NCBI GenBank assembly: GCA_002686955.1 | Contig: NYZA01000105.1 | Coordinates: forward strand, 1-6,716 | Length of the DNA: 6,716 nt | Origin: Gemmatimonadota bacterium | Lineage (GTDB): Bacteria > GCA-2686955 | Reading direction: 5' to 3' | Shown here: in pieces, positions 5,591-6,716 of the stretch | Position numbering within the stretch: the first letter of the stretch is position 1 | How the letters are laid out: each line of letters starts with the position of its first letter | The notes under the pieces: generated by a model | Database searches by the model: none | What the model saw: only the letters and a program-made list of their open reading frames with translations | Told to the model about the DNA's origin: nothing | Translations under genes and position numbers: made by a program

Positions 5591-5896
5591 TAGGCCCGAA
5601 CTCGCAAAAGCGGCTCTGACAGCCAAACCGAACCGCTGCGTGAACTTGCGACTCAAAGTCCAAAGCCGTTAGCTTCCGTTGATTCCATCCTCAGTGGTGT
5701 CCGCAAATGGGCGCGAAACTATGTTGCTCCTCCATAGGGGGACCGAAGGTTCTGGGCATCGATTCGACGCGGGCTAAGCTGTCGTTCCCCTCTGTTTCCC
5801 GGGTTCACCGCATTGGTGCTCACGCGTGCGTGGGTAACTCAAGCTGCACAACGACCATGTGGCTTTGTCGATGGCGACGTTCACCGTTCACAGACC

Positions 5897-5941
5897 CGGA
5901 AATCGGTGTCCCACCGGTGGCCTATCGGGGAACCATTTCCG
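5897..5941. repeat. Inverted repeat enclosing a 10-bp palindrome
   Basis: CGGAAAT (5897-5903) pairs with ATTTCCG (5935-5941). Between the arms lies the palindrome CCACCGGTGG (5911-5920), and CGGTG (5904-5908) can pair with CACCG (5912-5916). Function is unknown. Confidence 0.35.
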
Positions 5942-6162
5942 TTTGGAAGTACCTTACCTTCCGGCAGGTCCGATTACGGCTCCAATGGATCGGAGCGCTC
6001 CTGGCAACGCTACTCTTGATCGACTCGCCTGGGACTCGTCGACGTCGCTGGAAACACCTTGAATTTGGGGAGGATACGGCGAACCATTGGTCGACCAAAG
6101 GGCTCGAGGAAGCGATCCTCAGGCACGCATCGTGCGGTTCAGCAAGGGCCTTGCGGCATGGG

Positions 6163-6174
6163 CGACGATCGTCG
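6163..6174. promoter_or_regulatory. 12-bp perfect palindrome just before the hydrolase ATG
   Basis: CGACGATCGTCG is fully self-complementary and ends five bases before the ATG at 6180. It occupies the place of the ribosome-binding site, so a regulator bound there could block expression. If the true start is the in-frame GTG at 6132, it would instead be coding sequence. Confidence 0.4.
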
Positions 6175-6179
6175 GGTAC

Positions 6180-6716
6180 ATGACAGCAACAAAAGTCAGG
6201 AAGAACCCTAAATCTTTGAAGAAGGTGTTCTGGCGCATCATTCGCAGCGCCTGCCTGATCTACGTCACCGTCGCCGCGATCGTGTACATTTTCCAGCGGC
6301 GGCTGCAGTATTTGCCGGACAGTTCCGACGTGCCGCTGCCCACCGTCGGGCGCTTCGAGGGGCTGAAGGAGGTGGAACTCGTCACGTCCGATGGCGTTCG
6401 CGTTCTCGGCTGGTACTGGCCGGGGACACGGCCTCTGACGATTGTGCTATTCCACGGCAACGCCGGTCACCGAGGGCATCGGCTGGACTGGATGGCGGGT
6501 TTCCATGACCGAGGCTTCGCCGCCTTTCTTCTCGACTACCGCGGCTACGGCGGCAGCGGCGGCTCGCCCACCGAGGAGGGACTCTACCTCGATGCCACGG
6601 CTGCCGTGGAATGGCTACAGGAAAAAAGCGCCGGGAAACTGATTTACTTGGGCGAATCGATCGGCTGCGGGGTTGCAGTGGAGATGGCGGTCCGCAAACC
6701 TCCCGCCGCGCTCATC
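6180..6716 (+). CDS. Membrane-anchored alpha/beta hydrolase, BEM46/ABHD13-17-like (3' end outside window)
   Basis: This is a serine hydrolase of the alpha/beta fold; substrates of these bacterial relatives are mostly unknown. A basic N-terminus is followed by one hydrophobic segment (about 20-38), then FQRRLQYLPD (38-47), a signature of this group. The enzyme would be anchored in the inner membrane with the catalytic domain probably outside. The oxyanion-hole motif FHGNAGH (91-97) and the strand-turn DYRGYGGSGGSPTEEGLYLD are clear. The nucleophile elbow GESIG carries Ser160. The window ends at residue 179, so the catalytic Asp and His are not seen. An upstream in-frame GTG (6132) would add 16 residues. 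The ATG at 6180 gives the more typical N-terminus, although it lacks a good Shine-Dalgarno site. It is separated from the NHEJ block by about 2.4 kb of gene-poor DNA and is probably unrelated to it. Confidence 0.9.
   Translation, partial: MTATKVRKNPKSLKKVFWRIIRSACLIYVTVAAIVYIFQRRLQYLPDSSDVPLPTVGRFEGLKEVELVTSDGVRVLGWYWPGTRPLTIVLFHGNAGHRGHRLDWMAGFHDRGFAAFLLDYRGYGGSGGSPTEEGLYLDATAAVEWLQEKSAGKLIYLGESIGCGVAVEMAVRKPPAALI

Larger units (their letters stand above)
5184..6131. other. About 950 bases with no recognisable gene; several hairpins and palindromes
   Basis: Short open frames exist on both strands (the longest is 5707-6183 plus), but none has a motif, ribosome-binding site or codon bias that I can support. 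The stretch contains palindromes at 5274-5283 and 5286-5293 and paired hairpins at 5310-5344. It also has a 7-bp hairpin at 5573-5590, nested stems at 5609-5637, and a larger stem at 5897-5941 around a 10-bp palindrome. A GCCGTTAAT-like motif recurs at 5372, 5433, 5462 and 5665. I see no tRNA, rRNA, CRISPR or transposase. Confidence 0.5.

Noticed and set aside
5184-5700. Possible group II intron or retron RNA in the hairpin-rich stretch
   Set aside because: No domain V-like motif and no reverse transcriptase gene in the window.
5707-6183. 158-codon plus-strand ORF ending in an ATGA overlap with the hydrolase start
   Set aside because: The overlap is attractive, but there is no ribosome-binding site, no domain, and codon use looks like non-coding DNA.

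Overview
The window comes from a GC-rich bacterium. The GC-rich codon third positions, canonical Shine-Dalgarno sites, closely packed genes and GTG/TTG starts all fit a bacterial genome. I cannot fix the phylum. The Ku protein has an HGEV-type variant of the usual CPVC motif, which I associate loosely with planctomycete- or acidobacteria-like Ku proteins, but this is only an impression.

Region 1 (1-3729) is a compact plus-strand block. It holds the 3' end of an ORF with an LPD29-like segment, then an overlapping gene for a D5/prim-pol-associated P-loop ATPase, then the DNA-end-binding protein Ku, then a single-domain LigD-type ATP-dependent DNA ligase. The last two form a minimal bacterial non-homologous end-joining (NHEJ) pair. 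The ATPase type and the LPD29-like fragment are typical of phages, plasmids and integrative elements. My inference is that this NHEJ pair is cargo of, or built into the replication module of, a mobile element. A strong 11-bp hairpin sits between ku and the ligase gene, just upstream of the ligase ribosome-binding site.

Region 2 (3730-4648) holds small and decaying genes: a possible remnant of a zinc-knuckle/HNH-like protein, a 59-residue two-helix membrane peptide, and a Cro/C1-type (XRE) regulator broken by a single-base frameshift near 4591-4598.

Region 3 (4649-6179) has no gene I can recognise. It has one doubtful basic, helical ORF (4779-5183) and several palindromes and short hairpins. 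The clearest is a pair of adjacent hairpins at 5310-5344. A recurring GCCGTTAAT-like motif is also present. It looks like degenerate or non-coding DNA, possibly the edge of the element.

Region 4 (6180-6716) is the 5' part of a membrane-anchored alpha/beta hydrolase of the BEM46/ABHD13-17 type, cut by the window end. A perfect 12-bp palindrome lies just before its likely ATG.

The most interesting item is the Ku-ligase pair coupled to a mobile-element replication ATPase. No NHEJ polymerase (LigD POL) or nuclease domain is visible in the window.
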